Positions 5,855 through 6,294 of a stretch of DNA of 6,294 nt are shown here, in pieces (the stretch's first letter is position 1; the number at the start of each line of letters is the position of its first letter). Made by a program: the position numbers and the translations under genes. The notes below the pieces were generated by a model. That model saw only the letters and a list, made by a program, of their open reading frames with translations. It had not been told where the DNA came from and did not search any database. The DNA is taken from the NCBI GenBank assembly GCA_934454005.1, contig CAKSGI010000116.1:1-6294 (forward strand). The letters are read 5' to 3'. The stretch is from an uncultured Eubacteriales bacterium. GTDB lineage: Bacteria > Bacillota_A > Clostridia > Oscillospirales > Acutalibacteraceae.

Positions 5855-5931
5855 CCGCCCGTGGCGAAGCTGGATATCGCAACAGATTCCGATTCTGGAG
5901 AACGGGGGTTCAAATCCCTCCGGGCGGGCCA
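5855..5931 (+). tRNA. tRNA-Arg (anticodon CCG), CCA encoded
   Basis: A complete cloverleaf of 77 bases. The acceptor stem pairs CCGCCCG (5855-5861) with CGGGCGG (5921-5927). The D stem is GCGA/TCGC (5864-5867, 5877-5880) with a 9-base loop containing GG and the arginine identity base A20. The anticodon stem is CAGA/TCTG with loop TTCCGAT (5887-5893), anticodon CCG at 5889-5891. The variable loop is AGAAC. The T stem is GGGGG/CCCTC (one G-T pair) around TTCAAAT. The discriminator is G73 (5928), followed by an encoded CCA (5929-5931). It reads only CGG codons. Two oddities: position 27-43 is an A-G mismatch (5882, 5898), and position 37 is A rather than the G expected next to G36. Confidence 0.96.
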
Positions 5932-6004
5932 AAAAATGTAAAAAATAGCAACAAACTTCTCAAATACACATATTTAATAGAAAACATTTATAATTTATAT
6001 ATAT

Positions 6005-6016
6005 TAAGTTAACTTA
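6005..6016 (+). repeat. 12-bp perfect palindrome upstream of the TrkA-like gene (candidate operator)
   Basis: TAAGTTAACTTA is a perfect palindrome. If the C at 6017 is bulged, pairing continues for five more A/T pairs on each side (6000-6004 with 6018-6022). It lies 75 bases before the ATG at 6092. A possible -10, TATACT (6019-6024), sits 2 bases downstream, with only an AT-rich, poor -35 further up. That placement suits an operator, but in such AT-rich DNA the flanking pairing carries little weight. The remaining spacer after the tRNA (5932-6091) is A-rich with no gene or terminator that I can see. Confidence 0.4.
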
Positions 6017-6091
6017 CATATACTAAAAATGAAAATGCAAAAAAAATATATTTTATATCGTGCTTAAACAAATTTGCTTTAGGAGGATTTT

Positions 6092-6294
6092 ATGGATGTT
6101 CTCATAATTGGATGCGGAAATTTAGGTAGCAGATTAGCCGATACTTTATGTCATCATGGTCATTATGTATCTATTATAGATATGAATCAAGAATCTTTTG
6201 ATCTATTAGACGATGGATTTGACGGAATGACCGTTGTTGGAATGCCTATGGATATGAACGTACTTAGAAGTGCAGGAATAGAAGGATGTGATGC
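6092..6294 (+). CDS. TrkA/KtrA-type NAD-binding potassium transport regulator (partial, runs off right edge)
   Basis: The first 67 codons and part of the 68th of a cytosolic RCK-type subunit that would bind NAD(H) or a related nucleotide and gate a Trk/Ktr potassium transporter. Residues 1-30 form a Rossmann fold start: MDVLIIG, then GCGNLGSRLA (7-16, the GxGxxG loop), then strand VSIID with D30, the acidic residue that binds the adenosine ribose. The later VVGMPMDMNVLRSAGIEGCD (48-67) corresponds to the 'GDxxxxxxLxxAGIxxAD' stretch of TrkA-N domains, with MPM in place of the usual Asp-Gly. The start is firm: AGGAGG (6081-6086) lies 5 bases before the ATG. The membrane partner is not visible. 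The tRNA gene is 160 bases upstream. Confidence 0.88.
   Translation, partial: MDVLIIGCGNLGSRLADTLCHHGHYVSIIDMNQESFDLLDDGFDGMTVVGMPMDMNVLRSAGIEGCD

Noticed and set aside
1..6294. CRISPR array, toxin-antitoxin pair, restriction-modification or other defence module
   Set aside because: No regularly spaced repeats and no matching proteins; all complete genes are housekeeping, metabolic, transport or small unknown proteins.

Overview
The window is a stretch of AT-rich, gene-dense chromosome, most likely from a clostridial member of the Bacillota. Support for this is the strong A/T bias at third codon positions, near-consensus AGGAGG-type ribosome binding sites, extended -10 (TGnTATAAT) promoters, and Firmicutes-type NagA, NagB and MnmA sequences. 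No species can be named from the sequence alone.

Layout from left to right: (1) bases 1-66 hold the last 21 codons of a probable DDE/integrase-core transposase, the edge of a mobile element outside the window. (2) On the minus strand is a CpXC-domain protein with two CxxC zinc-binding pairs. (3) Divergent from it is a small membrane protein with an N-terminal zinc ribbon. The spacer between them holds two near-copies of a complete promoter unit in tandem. (4) Next comes a cation diffusion facilitator, probably a manganese-type exporter, whose C-terminal cytosolic domain appears twice, the second copy having lost most of its histidines. (5) Convergent with it, and sharing 4 bases, is a minus-strand nagA-nagB operon (amino-sugar catabolism) whose two genes also overlap by 4 bases. 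(6) Divergent from nagA is mnmA, the tRNA 2-thiouridylase. (7) A tRNA-Arg with anticodon CCG follows, with its own strong promoter and an encoded CCA end. (8) At the right edge is the first part of a TrkA/KtrA-type NAD-binding potassium-transport regulator, preceded by a 12-bp perfect palindrome.

NagA and NagB work in sequence: GlcNAc-6-P is deacetylated to GlcN-6-P, which is deaminated to fructose-6-P. No nagR regulator or sugar transporter lies beside them. MnmA and the tRNA gene are both translation-related but are separate transcription units. The CDF exporter, the two zinc-ribbon proteins and the TrkA protein have no demonstrable functional link.

No CRISPR array, phage module, toxin-antitoxin pair or convincing intrinsic terminator was found, and no gene-free stretch exceeds about 165 bases. 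I do not see an undescribed multi-gene system. The points most worth a second look are the duplicated promoter unit, a GTTTACA...TGTG word shared by three promoter regions, the doubled CDF C-terminal domain, and the tRNA-Arg(CCG) that serves a codon I did not find in any gene here.
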